A stretch of DNA of 39,725 bases from contig URMQ01000003.1 of NCBI GenBank assembly GCA_900548955.1, forward strand, positions 1-39,725, given 5' to 3'. Positions within the stretch are counted from its first letter, which is position 1. Each line of letters starts with the position of its first letter. The notes beneath the pieces were generated by a model. It was given only the letters and a program-made list of their open reading frames with translations, had not been told where the DNA came from and did not search any database. Positions 1 through 7,611 of the stretch are shown here, in pieces. Made by a program: the position numbers and the translations under genes. Source of the DNA: an uncultured Eggerthella sp. Lineage in GTDB: Bacteria; Actinomycetota; Coriobacteriia; Coriobacteriales; Eggerthellaceae.

Positions 1-318
1 AGAACAAAAGATTCGCTGCAAAACACATTTTGGCAATCAAGGTAGAAGTAGGATGCGACGTGGGGACATACGTTAGTTGTCGGAGATGTGATGGCATCTC
101 GCTAAGGGCATAGATAACTCGTTATGCTTACAGCCTGAAGGTAATCACACTCCATAGGTTTTCGGAATTCTATCAACCGAACAAACCATGGAGTTTTTTA
201 TTTTCGAAGGTATTTCTTACGAGTTTATTTATGAATCAAGGTGGCACCGCGGGTGATATAAAGCAAAGCTTTCAACCCGTCCTTGAACGTTAAAACGTCA
301 GGGACGGGGTTTTTTTAT
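1..318 (+). promoter_or_regulatory. T-box riboswitch (tryptophan-type by context) with terminator, trp operon leader
   Basis: The T-box core AAGGTGGCACCGCGGG lies at 238-253. Its CGGG (250-253) can pair with CCCG (276-279) to form the antiterminator. The same CCCGTCC (276-282) alternatively pairs with GGGACGGG (301-308) to form a terminator followed by a T run (310-317), so the two folds exclude each other. The acceptor-binding bulge is TGGC (242-245). Its last base C would pair with a G discriminator, as bacterial tRNA-Trp has. A long stem lies upstream: ACTCCAT 149-155 with ATGGAGT 188-194, with nested GGTTT/AAACC and CGG/CCG. I could not place Stem I or the specifier codon with confidence, and the leader probably starts before the window. 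Known for the family: uncharged tRNA stabilises the antiterminator. Tryptophan specificity is inferred from the downstream operon and the C in the bulge. Confidence 0.92.
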
Positions 319-346
319 TGCGCACACCTTGAACAACGCAATAACT

Positions 347-403
347 CCTCCCTGTTTTAACGGAGCTAGTACCCAAAAGCTACGGCAAAACCGAACAGGA
401 AGG
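347..403 (+). promoter_or_regulatory. Hairpin that would sequester the trpE ribosome binding site
   Basis: CCTCCCTGTT at 347-356 can pair with AACAGGAAGG at 394-403 (9 of 10 positions). The second arm is the trpE Shine-Dalgarno (AGGAAGG, 397-403; ATG at 414). Inside the loop AGCT 364-367 can pair with AGCT 378-381, and GTTTT 354-358 can alternatively pair with AAAAC 387-391, so more than one fold is possible. This lies between the T-box terminator and trpE. The pairing is seen in sequence; translational control is inferred. Confidence 0.5.
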
Positions 404-413
404 ATGCTCATAC

Positions 414-2045
414 ATGGAGCCCACACTTGAACAAATACGCACGATTGCCAAAGAAGGTGATTACCGTCGTATCCCTGTTAAAAAGGAGCTTTTCGCAGAT
501 CATATAACCCCCACTGAAGCATTGCGCGCTCTTCGCGGCGCAAGCCATCACTGCTTTTTGCTTGAAAGCGCAGAAGCCAATGGCGCACGCGGTCGCTATA
601 CCTTCCTTGGCTTTGAGCCAACCTTAGAATTTACTTGCTCAGTAGGAAATGCGCGCATCAGAACAAACCTGGGAACAGACAAAGAAACTTGTCAAACGTT
701 CACCCTTGATCACCCCAATAGCGCCATCCGCCGCATTATCGAAGATTATAAAAGCCCCCAACTTGCCGATTTTCCACCCTTTGCGGGCGGTTTGGTTGGA
801 TATTTTTCTTTTGACTACTTTGCCTACAGCGAGCCAACCCTTCGCAAGGAACAGCCCACAGAAAAGCAGCTTGCCGAAGAAGACTTCTTAGATGTAGACC
901 TTATGGCATTCGATAGCGTAATCGTATTTGATTCCTATCGCCAAAAAGTAGTGCTTATTATCGGCGTTTATCCTTGCGCGAACCAGGATTTCAGCGCAGG
1001 GCGCCTTGATGCCCAGGGCACTTCATCTGACCCTAATACCCAAAACACTGCGCACAACCTTGAAAACCGCGGCAACCTCAATAACTCTGAGACCCTTGGC
1101 AACCTTGATGCCCTCGAGCAATCCTATAAGCAGGCAGAAAAAAAGCTCGCCTACATTGAAAACATTCTTTTACAGGGGCCACGTCATACCTTCGAAACGC
1201 TCCACCTAGAACACGACTTTGTACCCTCCCTAGACGAGTCGCAATACTGCACCATGATCGAAAAAGCTAAAGATCATATCTATGAAGGCGACATCTTCCA
1301 GGTCGTTCTTTCAAACCCCCTTACCGCTCCTGCAACAGGAAGCCTCTTTGATGCCTATCGTGTACTGCGAAGCGAAAATCCTTCGCCCTACATGCTGTAT
1401 TTCACCAGCGATTCTGTAGAAATCGCAGGAGCATCGCCTGAAACACTCGTGCGCCTGGAAGGCGACCAACTTCAAACCTTCCCCCTTGCAGGCACGCGCC
1501 CACGCGGTGCCACCCCAGAAGAAAACAAGCGCATTAAGGAAGAACTTCTTGCCGATGAAAAAGAACTCGCCGAACACAACATGTTGGTCGATCTAGGCCG
1601 AAACGATCTTGGACGTGTTTGTTCGCTCGGTTCGGTTCACGTGGATACCTATCTTAATGTGCTGGAATTTTCACGCGTCATGCACATTGGATCCACTGTA
1701 AAAGGAACCATCAGCCCCGACAAAGATGCCCTCGATGCCGTTGATGCCGTACTTCCCGCAGGAACTTTATCGGGCGCACCAAAAATTCGCGCCTGCGAAA
1801 TTATCAACGAACTAGAACCCACGCCCCGAGGCATCTATGGCGGCGCACTTGGGTATCTCGATTTCTCTGGAAATATGGACATCTGCATTGCTATTCGCCT
1901 TGCCTACAAAAAGCACAACCAAATCTGCATTCAATCAGGAGCGGGCATCGTTGCCGACAGCGATCCTGCATCAGAATATCGCGAATGCCAAAACAAAGCG
2001 GCAGCCGTAATTTCTGCGCTCACCACCGCAAATGGAGGTCTGTAA
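414..2045 (+). CDS. trpE: Anthranilate synthase component I (TrpE)
   Basis: Makes anthranilate from chorismate with ammonia supplied by TrpG, the first committed step of tryptophan synthesis. The 543-residue protein has an N-terminal domain with the LLES tryptophan feedback motif at residues 49-52, and a C-terminal chorismate-binding domain with LAGTRPRG, a DLGRNDLGRV segment, GTLSGAPK and a GGALGYLDFSG block. ATG at 414 has Shine-Dalgarno AGGAAGG ten bases upstream. First gene of the trp operon behind the T-box; it ends 1 bp before the trpG start, and the trpG Shine-Dalgarno lies inside its last codons. Odd point: residues about 188-234 form an N/T/S/G-rich low-complexity insertion between the two domains (repeated NLEN/NLNN/GNLD-like words) that looks unlike the rest of the protein. 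Feedback inhibition by tryptophan is expected from LLES. Confidence 0.97.
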   Translation: MEPTLEQIRTIAKEGDYRRIPVKKELFADHITPTEALRALRGASHHCFLLESAEANGARGRYTFLGFEPTLEFTCSVGNARIRTNLGTDKETCQTFTLDHPNSAIRRIIEDYKSPQLADFPPFAGGLVGYFSFDYFAYSEPTLRKEQPTEKQLAEEDFLDVDLMAFDSVIVFDSYRQKVVLIIGVYPCANQDFSAGRLDAQGTSSDPNTQNTAHNLENRGNLNNSETLGNLDALEQSYKQAEKKLAYIENILLQGPRHTFETLHLEHDFVPSLDESQYCTMIEKAKDHIYEGDIFQVVLSNPLTAPATGSLFDAYRVLRSENPSPYMLYFTSDSVEIAGASPETLVRLEGDQLQTFPLAGTRPRGATPEENKRIKEELLADEKELAEHNMLVDLGRNDLGRVCSLGSVHVDTYLNVLEFSRVMHIGSTVKGTISPDKDALDAVDAVLPAGTLSGAPKIRACEIINELEPTPRGIYGGALGYLDFSGNMDICIAIRLAYKKHNQICIQSGAGIVADSDPASEYRECQNKAAAVISALTTANGGL

Positions 2046-2046
2046 G

Positions 2047-2772
2047 ATGATTGTTTTAATCGATAACTACGACAGCTTTGTTTATAACCTCTACCAGTTG
2101 CTTGGCTCTCTTGATCCCAACGTAGTGGTGTACCGAAACGACACCATCAGTACAGAAAAACTTGCATCTTTAAACCCCAATGCCATCGTACTTTCCCCTG
2201 GCCCTGGAAAACCTGCCGACGCAGGAATTTGCGTTGAGGTAGTCCAGTGCCTATCGGGAACAATCCCCCTGCTCGGCGTTTGTCTTGGACATCAAGCAAT
2301 TTGCGAGGCATTTGGTGCGGTGGTGGGCCACGCAAAACACCTTATGCACGGAAAATCTTCCCCTGCCAATCTAGATACAACTTCACCCCTCTTTAAAGAC
2401 CTACCCCACACCATATCGGTTGCGCGCTATCACTCGCTTGCGGCAGATAAAGAAACGCTTCCCGCCGACCTTCATGTTATTGCTCACGCACAAGATGAAG
2501 TTATGGCGGTAGCTCACCGCCTTCATCCCACCTACGGGGTTCAGTTCCATCCCGAATCAATTTTGACTCCTGACGGAGGGCAGATACTACAAAACTTCTT
2601 AGATGTCGCAGCTCAATTTAACACCGCAACTCGGTTCAGCACCACGGCTCGGTTCGGCACCACGGCTCGGTTCGGCACCACGGCTCGGTTCGACACCGCA
2701 ACTCAATTCAATAGCGAAACGCAATTCAACAATCCAACTCAATCCAACAAAAAGGAGATCTCCCATGATTAA
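2047..2772 (+). CDS. trpG: Anthranilate synthase component II, glutamine amidotransferase (TrpG), with repeat tail
   Basis: Class I glutamine amidotransferase that feeds ammonia to TrpE. Visible: the start MIVLIDNYDSF, oxyanion segment LSPGPGKP, nucleophile Cys79 in GVCLGHQ, and His168/Glu170 in VQFHPES. I chose ATG 2047 (241 residues) because GGAGG at 2034-2038 is well spaced; an in-frame ATG at 2032 lies upstream and lacks such a site. The enzyme should end near residue 188. Here it continues with eight six-residue units (residues 189-236, pattern [A/T][Q/R]F-x-x-x) encoded by 18-bp tandem repeats, then EISHD. The stop overlaps the trpD start by 8 bp, and the trpD Shine-Dalgarno sits at the end of the repeat, so the tail links the two genes translationally. 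The tail is not part of the family fold. Confidence 0.96.
   Translation: MIVLIDNYDSFVYNLYQLLGSLDPNVVVYRNDTISTEKLASLNPNAIVLSPGPGKPADAGICVEVVQCLSGTIPLLGVCLGHQAICEAFGAVVGHAKHLMHGKSSPANLDTTSPLFKDLPHTISVARYHSLAADKETLPADLHVIAHAQDEVMAVAHRLHPTYGVQFHPESILTPDGGQILQNFLDVAAQFNTATRFSTTARFGTTARFGTTARFDTATQFNSETQFNNPTQSNKKEISHD
2611..2754 (+). repeat. Eight 18-bp tandem repeats in the 3' end of trpG
   Basis: Units start at 2611, 2629, 2647, 2665, 2683, 2701, 2719 and 2737. Units at 2647 and 2665 are identical (GCTCGGTTCGGCACCACG); the outer ones diverge towards ACTCAATTCAACA-like words. The unit is a multiple of three, so all copies keep the TrpG frame. The last unit ends in the trpD Shine-Dalgarno (AAGGAG 2752-2757). 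Confidence 0.95.
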
Positions 2773-3775
2773 AGAAGCCATCAAAAAAGTAGCCCAAAAG
2801 CAAAACCTTCCTTACGAAGAAGCCGAAGCTGTAATGGACGAAATCATGAGCGGAAAAGCCACTCCCGTTCAAATGGCAGCCTATCTAACTGCGCTTGCTA
2901 TGAAAGGTGAAACTATCGACGAAATCACTGCTTCAGCAGCAGGTATGCGCGCTCATTGCGTAAAGCTTCTCCACGAAGTGGATGCCCTTGAAATCGTGGG
3001 CACGGGCGGCGATGGATCGAATTCGTTCAACATTTCCACCACTGCTTCGCTTGTTATTGCAGCAGCAGGAGTTCCCGTTGCAAAGCATGGCAACCGTGCC
3101 GCTTCATCTAAATGTGGTGCCGCTGATGTTTTGGAAGAGCTTGGAGTAAAAATTGACATTACTCCTGAACGAAGCGCTGAGCTTCTGCAAAAGATTAATA
3201 TCTGTTTTCTGTTCGCACAGAACTATCACATCGCCATGAAATACGTTGCACCCGTTCGCAAAGAGCTGGGAATCCGCACCGTGTTTAATATCTTGGGCCC
3301 CTTAAGCAACCCCGCAGGCGCAAACATGGAACTAATGGGGGTCTACGACCAGGAATTAGTGGAACCGCTTGCGCAGGTAATGATGAAACTGGGTGTTCGC
3401 CGCGGCATGGTGGTCTACGGCCAGGACAGCCTTGATGAAATTTCCATGGCAGGTCCCACCAGCGTTTGTGAAATTAAAGATGGCTGGTTCCAATCCTATG
3501 AAATAACCCCAGAACAGTTCGGGTATGAGCGCTGCGCAAAACAGGATTTGGTTGGCGGAACGCCCGATGTTAATGCCGCTATTACCCGAGCCATTATTAA
3601 TGGCGAAGATCGCGGACCAAAACGCTGCGCTGTTTGCCTGAACGCAGGAGCTGCACTCTATATCACAGGAGCCGCAGAAACCATGGAAGCAGGCGTTCGC
3701 CTTGCTGAACAAATTATTGATGCAGGCAAAGCCGCAGCAAAGCTTGAAGAATTTATTCAGGAGACCAACCGATGA
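2765..3775 (+). CDS. trpD: Anthranilate phosphoribosyltransferase (TrpD)
   Basis: Transfers phosphoribose from PRPP to anthranilate, step 2 of the pathway. 336 residues, normal length. The PRPP-binding GTGGD is at residues 79-83, followed by the SNSFNISTT loop and KHGNRAASSKCG (residues 107-118). ATG 2765 is chosen because AAGGAG (2752-2757) lies seven bases upstream and the protein then begins at the family's usual N-terminus; the frame stays open upstream only because of the trpG repeat tract. It overlaps trpG by 8 bp, and its TGA overlaps the next ATG (ATGA at 3772), so translation is coupled on both sides. Confidence 0.97.
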   Translation: MIKEAIKKVAQKQNLPYEEAEAVMDEIMSGKATPVQMAAYLTALAMKGETIDEITASAAGMRAHCVKLLHEVDALEIVGTGGDGSNSFNISTTASLVIAAAGVPVAKHGNRAASSKCGAADVLEELGVKIDITPERSAELLQKINICFLFAQNYHIAMKYVAPVRKELGIRTVFNILGPLSNPAGANMELMGVYDQELVEPLAQVMMKLGVRRGMVVYGQDSLDEISMAGPTSVCEIKDGWFQSYEITPEQFGYERCAKQDLVGGTPDVNAAITRAIINGEDRGPKRCAVCLNAGAALYITGAAETMEAGVRLAEQIIDAGKAAAKLEEFIQETNR

Positions 3776-6603
3776 GCAATCACGTACACACCAACCACGA
3801 CAACATACTTCAACGCATTGCAGAAAAAACGCGCCAACGCATCGAATACGAACGAACCCTTATCTGCGATGAGGCTTTAATCAAACAAGCGCATGCTCGT
3901 GCAAACGAAGAATTGAGCCAAGGACCTTTCGCGTTCCCCTTTGAGCAGGCACTTGCTCAATGCGGCACATCCTTTATTTGCGAGGTGAAAAAAGCCTCCC
4001 CTTCTAAGGGAGTTATAGCTAAAGAGTTTCCGTATCAAGACATCGCTAAAGCCTACGAAAGCAGTGGTGCTGCTGCCATATCGTGCTTAACGGAGCCCTA
4101 CTTTTTCTTGGGATCAAACGAGTATTTAAAAGCCATCGCCGCAAACGTTTCTATCCCCGTTCTGCGAAAAGACTTCACGGTGGATGCGCGCATGATCTAC
4201 GAAGTAAAAGTATTAGGCGCAAGCGCAGTGTTGCTTATCTGTTCGATTCTTAACGATGAAGAACTCAGCGAATATGTACATCTTGCACACGCCTTGGGGC
4301 TTTCTGCGTTGGTAGAAGCCCATGACGCTGACGAAATTGACCGCGCCCTTGCTGCAGGCGCCCGCATTATTGGAGTAAACAATCGTAACCTGGCAACGTT
4401 TGAGGTAGACACCACCAATAGCCTGCGTTTACGCAAGCGTGCTAAAGATGTTTTGTTTGTTTCAGAAAGCGGAATTAAAACGCGCGAAGATGTTGCGCAA
4501 CTTGAAAGCATTGGCGTAGATGCCGTTCTTATTGGCGAAACACTTATGCGCAGCACCAACAAAGCTAAAACCCTTAGCATTCTTCGTGGTGATTGCCCCA
4601 GCGACACCGCCCACGATGCCGAACCAAACACTGCAGCATCTTCCGCAAACACGCAAACCACCTGCTCTGATTATCTTCGCAACGCATCACCTACTACCGA
4701 GCGCACCTATATCAAAACCTGCGGCATGACACGACTTGAAGACATTGCTGCAGTAAATGAAGCGCATCCCGATATGTGCGGCTTCATTATTGATTTTCCG
4801 AAGAGCAAGCGCAGCGTTAGCGCAGAACAACAGATTGAACTTGCCTCGCGCCTTGATCCAACCATCTGCTCGGTTGGCGTGTTTGTTGACACACCCATCA
4901 ATCAGATAGTCGCACTTGCACAGATTGGAAGCATTCAAGCAATACAGCTTCATGGCAACGAAGATGAAGACTACATAGCACACCTCCGCAAGCAGTGCAC
5001 CCTGCCTATTATCAAAGCATTCCAGATTAAAACCACCAATGATCTTGCCAAAGCTGAAGCATCGAGTGCCGATATGGTTTTGCTCGACAGCGGACAAGGC
5101 AGCGGTAAGTCCTTCGATTGGTCTTTACTTAAAACCTTTACCCGCCCCTACCTTTTAGCGGGCGGCTTAAATCCGCAAACCATTCCCAAAGCACTCAACA
5201 ACCTCAATCCCTGGGGAGTAGATCTAAGCAGTGGACTGGAAACTAACGGGCTAAAAGATCGCGAAAAAATACAATGCGCCACCGCAATCGTGCATCAAAC
5301 CACGGCAACCGCGCACCACACTGCCACAGTCGCAGGCCTGGCAACCACAAACGCACCCCAAACCACCTCAAACACCAACCCTACCGAATCTAAGGAGCAA
5401 CACATGACCACACAGAACACCAGCAAAGGACGTTTCGGCATTCACGGCGGCCAGTACATTCCTGAAACATTAATGAATGCCATCATTGAACTTGATGAAG
5501 CCTACACTCATTTCAAAGATGACCCCGAATTCAAAGCAGAGCTCCAAAAGCTTTTAAATGATTACGCAGGTCGCCCATCGCGTCTGTACTATGCGCGCCG
5601 CATGAGCGAAGACTTAGGTGGAGCAAAAATCTACCTCAAGCGCGAAGACCTTAACCACACAGGCGCTCATAAAATCAACAACGTATTGGGTCAGGCACTT
5701 CTGGCAAAAAAGATGGGCAAAACCCGCCTGATTGCCGAAACTGGAGCTGGACAGCACGGTGTTGCCACCGCTACCGCCGCAGCCTTACTTGATATGGAAT
5801 GCGTGGTGTTTATGGGTCGCGAAGACACCGAACGTCAAGCGCTCAACGTTTACAAAATGCGCCTGCTGGGTGCCGAAGTACACCCTGTCGATAGTGGCAC
5901 AGGCACGCTTAAAGATGCAGTAAGCGAAACCTTCCGCGAATGGACCAACCGCATTGACGACACTCACTATTGCCTTGGCTCCTGCATGGGTCCCCATCCC
6001 TTCCCTACTATCGTGCGCGATTTCCAGGCTGTTATCTCGTCAGAGATTAAAGAACAGATGTTGGAACTTGAAGGAAAGCTTCCCGATGTAGTGATGGCGT
6101 GCGTAGGCGGCGGATCTAATGCTATTGGATCGTTTTATCACTTCATCAACGACCCTGAGGTACGCCTTATTGGTTGCGAAGCAGCAGGCCGCGGCATTGA
6201 TACCTTTGAAACTGCCGCTACCATCGCCACAGGAAAGCTAGGAATATTCCATGGTATGAAAAGCTATTTCTGTCAGGACGAACACGGACAAATTGCCCCC
6301 GTGTATTCTATTTCCGCTGGTCTTGACTATCCCGGCATTGGCCCTGAACATGCCGCACTTCACGATGCAGGACGTGCCGAATACGTAGCCATCACCGACG
6401 ATGAAGCCGTTGACGCTTTCGAATACCTCTCCCGTACTGAAGGTATTATTCCTGCTATTGAAAGTGCCCACGCGGTTGCCTATGCGCGCAAACTTGCTCC
6501 AACCATGAACCCCGATCAAACCATCGTTATTACGCTTTCAGGTCGCGGCGACAAAGACTGCGCAGCTATTGCACGCTACCGTGGCGAAGAAATTCACGAA
6601 TAG
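3772..6603 (+). CDS. Fused TrpC-TrpF-TrpB: indole-glycerol-phosphate synthase, PRA isomerase, tryptophan synthase beta
   Basis: One uninterrupted frame of 943 codons carries three enzymes. Residues 1-272 are TrpC (EVKKASPSKG, LRKDF, VEAHD, NNRNL, SESGI). Residues 273-311 are an A/T/N-rich linker. Residues 312-512 are TrpF (KTCGMTR, QLHGNE, LLDSGQGSGKSFDW, LAGGL). Residues 513-544 are a T/A/N-rich linker. Residues 545-943 are a full-length TrpB with PLP lysine in NHTGAHKINN (Lys634 of the fusion, Lys90 of TrpB), TGAGQHG and VGGGSNA. TrpC-TrpF fusions are well known; having TrpB downstream in the same frame is unusual. An AAGGAG (5392-5397) six bases before ATG 5404 suggests TrpB can also start alone. 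Main start: ATG 3772 with AGGAG at 3759-3763, overlapping the trpD stop. A frame error in the linker is the main alternative to a true fusion. Confidence 0.93.
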   Translation: MSNHVHTNHDNILQRIAEKTRQRIEYERTLICDEALIKQAHARANEELSQGPFAFPFEQALAQCGTSFICEVKKASPSKGVIAKEFPYQDIAKAYESSGAAAISCLTEPYFFLGSNEYLKAIAANVSIPVLRKDFTVDARMIYEVKVLGASAVLLICSILNDEELSEYVHLAHALGLSALVEAHDADEIDRALAAGARIIGVNNRNLATFEVDTTNSLRLRKRAKDVLFVSESGIKTREDVAQLESIGVDAVLIGETLMRSTNKAKTLSILRGDCPSDTAHDAEPNTAASSANTQTTCSDYLRNASPTTERTYIKTCGMTRLEDIAAVNEAHPDMCGFIIDFPKSKRSVSAEQQIELASRLDPTICSVGVFVDTPINQIVALAQIGSIQAIQLHGNEDEDYIAHLRKQCTLPIIKAFQIKTTNDLAKAEASSADMVLLDSGQGSGKSFDWSLLKTFTRPYLLAGGLNPQTIPKALNNLNPWGVDLSSGLETNGLKDREKIQCATAIVHQTTATAHHTATVAGLATTNAPQTTSNTNPTESKEQHMTTQNTSKGRFGIHGGQYIPETLMNAIIELDEAYTHFKDDPEFKAELQKLLNDYAGRPSRLYYARRMSEDLGGAKIYLKREDLNHTGAHKINNVLGQALLAKKMGKTRLIAETGAGQHGVATATAAALLDMECVVFMGREDTERQALNVYKMRLLGAEVHPVDSGTGTLKDAVSETFREWTNRIDDTHYCLGSCMGPHPFPTIVRDFQAVISSEIKEQMLELEGKLPDVVMACVGGGSNAIGSFYHFINDPEVRLIGCEAAGRGIDTFETAATIATGKLGIFHGMKSYFCQDEHGQIAPVYSISAGLDYPGIGPEHAALHDAGRAEYVAITDDEAVDAFEYLSRTEGIIPAIESAHAVAYARKLAPTMNPDQTIVITLSGRGDKDCAAIARYRGEEIHE
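5392..5406 (+). promoter_or_regulatory. trpB: Internal Shine-Dalgarno and start codon for a separate TrpB
   Basis: AAGGAG at 5392-5397, a six-base spacer and ATG at 5404 lie in the same frame as the upstream TrpCF coding region. Starting here gives a 399-residue TrpB (5404-6603), the normal family length with the usual N-terminus before GRFGIHGGQY. Tryptophan synthase normally works as an alpha2-beta2 complex, so free TrpB would match the TrpA made from 6700. Confidence 0.75.
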
Positions 6604-6699
6604 CGCAAGCAAACAAACGAACTCACATTAAACCAAACTAACCCCAGCAAGACTACACAAGAACTTTTCTGAAATGAACAACTCCTAAGGAGATACAAC

Positions 6700-7476
6700 A
6701 TGAGCAACATAGCCCGCGCTTTTGAAAACGGCAAAGCATTTATTCCCTTTATAACCTGCGGCGACCCAGATCTAGAAACCACCGAACAGCTAATCTACGC
6801 CATGGAACGCGCAGGAGCTGATCTCATCGAACTGGGTATTCCGTTTTCAGACCCTACCGCCGAAGGACCCGTTATCCAAGAAGCCAATATTCGATCCCTT
6901 TCAGCTGGCACCACCACCGATAAGGTGTTTGATCTGGTACGTCGCGTAAGGAAAACCACTCAAATACCTTTGGTATTTATGACGTACGCCAACGTAATTT
7001 TCTCCTACGGCATTGACCAGTTTGCAAAAACAGCTGCTGAAGCAGGTGTTGATGGCATTATCCTGCCCGATGTTCCCTTCGAAGAAGCCGACGAATTTGA
7101 CGCGCCGTTTACCGCCGTGGGAGTTGATCGCATTTCTATGATTGCCCCCACTTCCCACGAACGTATTGCAGCTATCGCCAAGAAGGCTCACGGATTTGTG
7201 TACTGCGTTTCTTCTTTGGGTGTAACTGGGGTGCGCTCCAACATCACCACCGATATTGGGGCTATGGTAGCGCTCGTAAAAGAACAGCAAGACATTCCCT
7301 GCGCGGTAGGTTTTGGTATTTCCACCCCAGAACAAGCCCGCACCATGGCTGCACAAAGCGATGGCGCTATTGTGGGCAGTGCCATTGTGAAGCTTTGTGC
7401 GCAATACGGAAAAGACTGTGTACCTTATGTTGAAGAATACGTACGTTCCATGAAAGAGGCGGTAATGCAGGCGTAA
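6700..7476 (+). CDS. trpA: Tryptophan synthase alpha subunit (TrpA)
   Basis: Cleaves indole-3-glycerol phosphate to indole, which is channelled to TrpB. TIM barrel of 258 residues. ATG 6700 has AAGGAG (6687-6692) seven bases upstream. Visible: FITCGDPD, the catalytic Glu44 in LIELGIPFSDP (E. coli Glu49), and GFGIS and GSAIVK phosphate-site segments. The position of the second E. coli catalytic acid (Asp60, in ADGP) is Glu55 here (TAEGPVIQ). A 96-bp gap separates it from trpB, the only real gap in the operon; I saw no terminator or clear promoter in it. Last gene of the operon. Confidence 0.96.
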   Translation: MSNIARAFENGKAFIPFITCGDPDLETTEQLIYAMERAGADLIELGIPFSDPTAEGPVIQEANIRSLSAGTTTDKVFDLVRRVRKTTQIPLVFMTYANVIFSYGIDQFAKTAAEAGVDGIILPDVPFEEADEFDAPFTAVGVDRISMIAPTSHERIAAIAKKAHGFVYCVSSLGVTGVRSNITTDIGAMVALVKEQQDIPCAVGFGISTPEQARTMAAQSDGAIVGSAIVKLCAQYGKDCVPYVEEYVRSMKEAVMQA

Positions 7477-7518
7477 CAAACCCCCAAGGCATTTGTTACA
7501 ATATAGGCACCCTAAAAA

Positions 7519-7538
7519 CTGTTCGCATAAACGAACAG
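7519..7538 (+). promoter_or_regulatory. Inverted repeat between trpA and the regulator gene
   Basis: CTGTTCG (7519-7525), six-base spacer, CGAACAG (7532-7538). There is no T run after it, so it is not a standard intrinsic terminator. It lies 43 bp after trpA and 74 bp before the GTG of the regulator, where an operator could sit. No other clear trp operon terminator was seen in this gap. Confidence 0.4.
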
Positions 7539-7611
7539 AACTATACCCGCCCCTAGTCTTGTATCATAGTGGGTAGCAATACCTGCTGACGTACATTTTA
7601 AAGGACTTTCT

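Noticed and set aside
2603..2764. Upstream extension of trpD giving a repeated S-A-P-R-L-G peptide
   Set aside because: It is the trpG repeat read in another frame; the Shine-Dalgarno at 2752-2757 and family alignment support ATG 2765.
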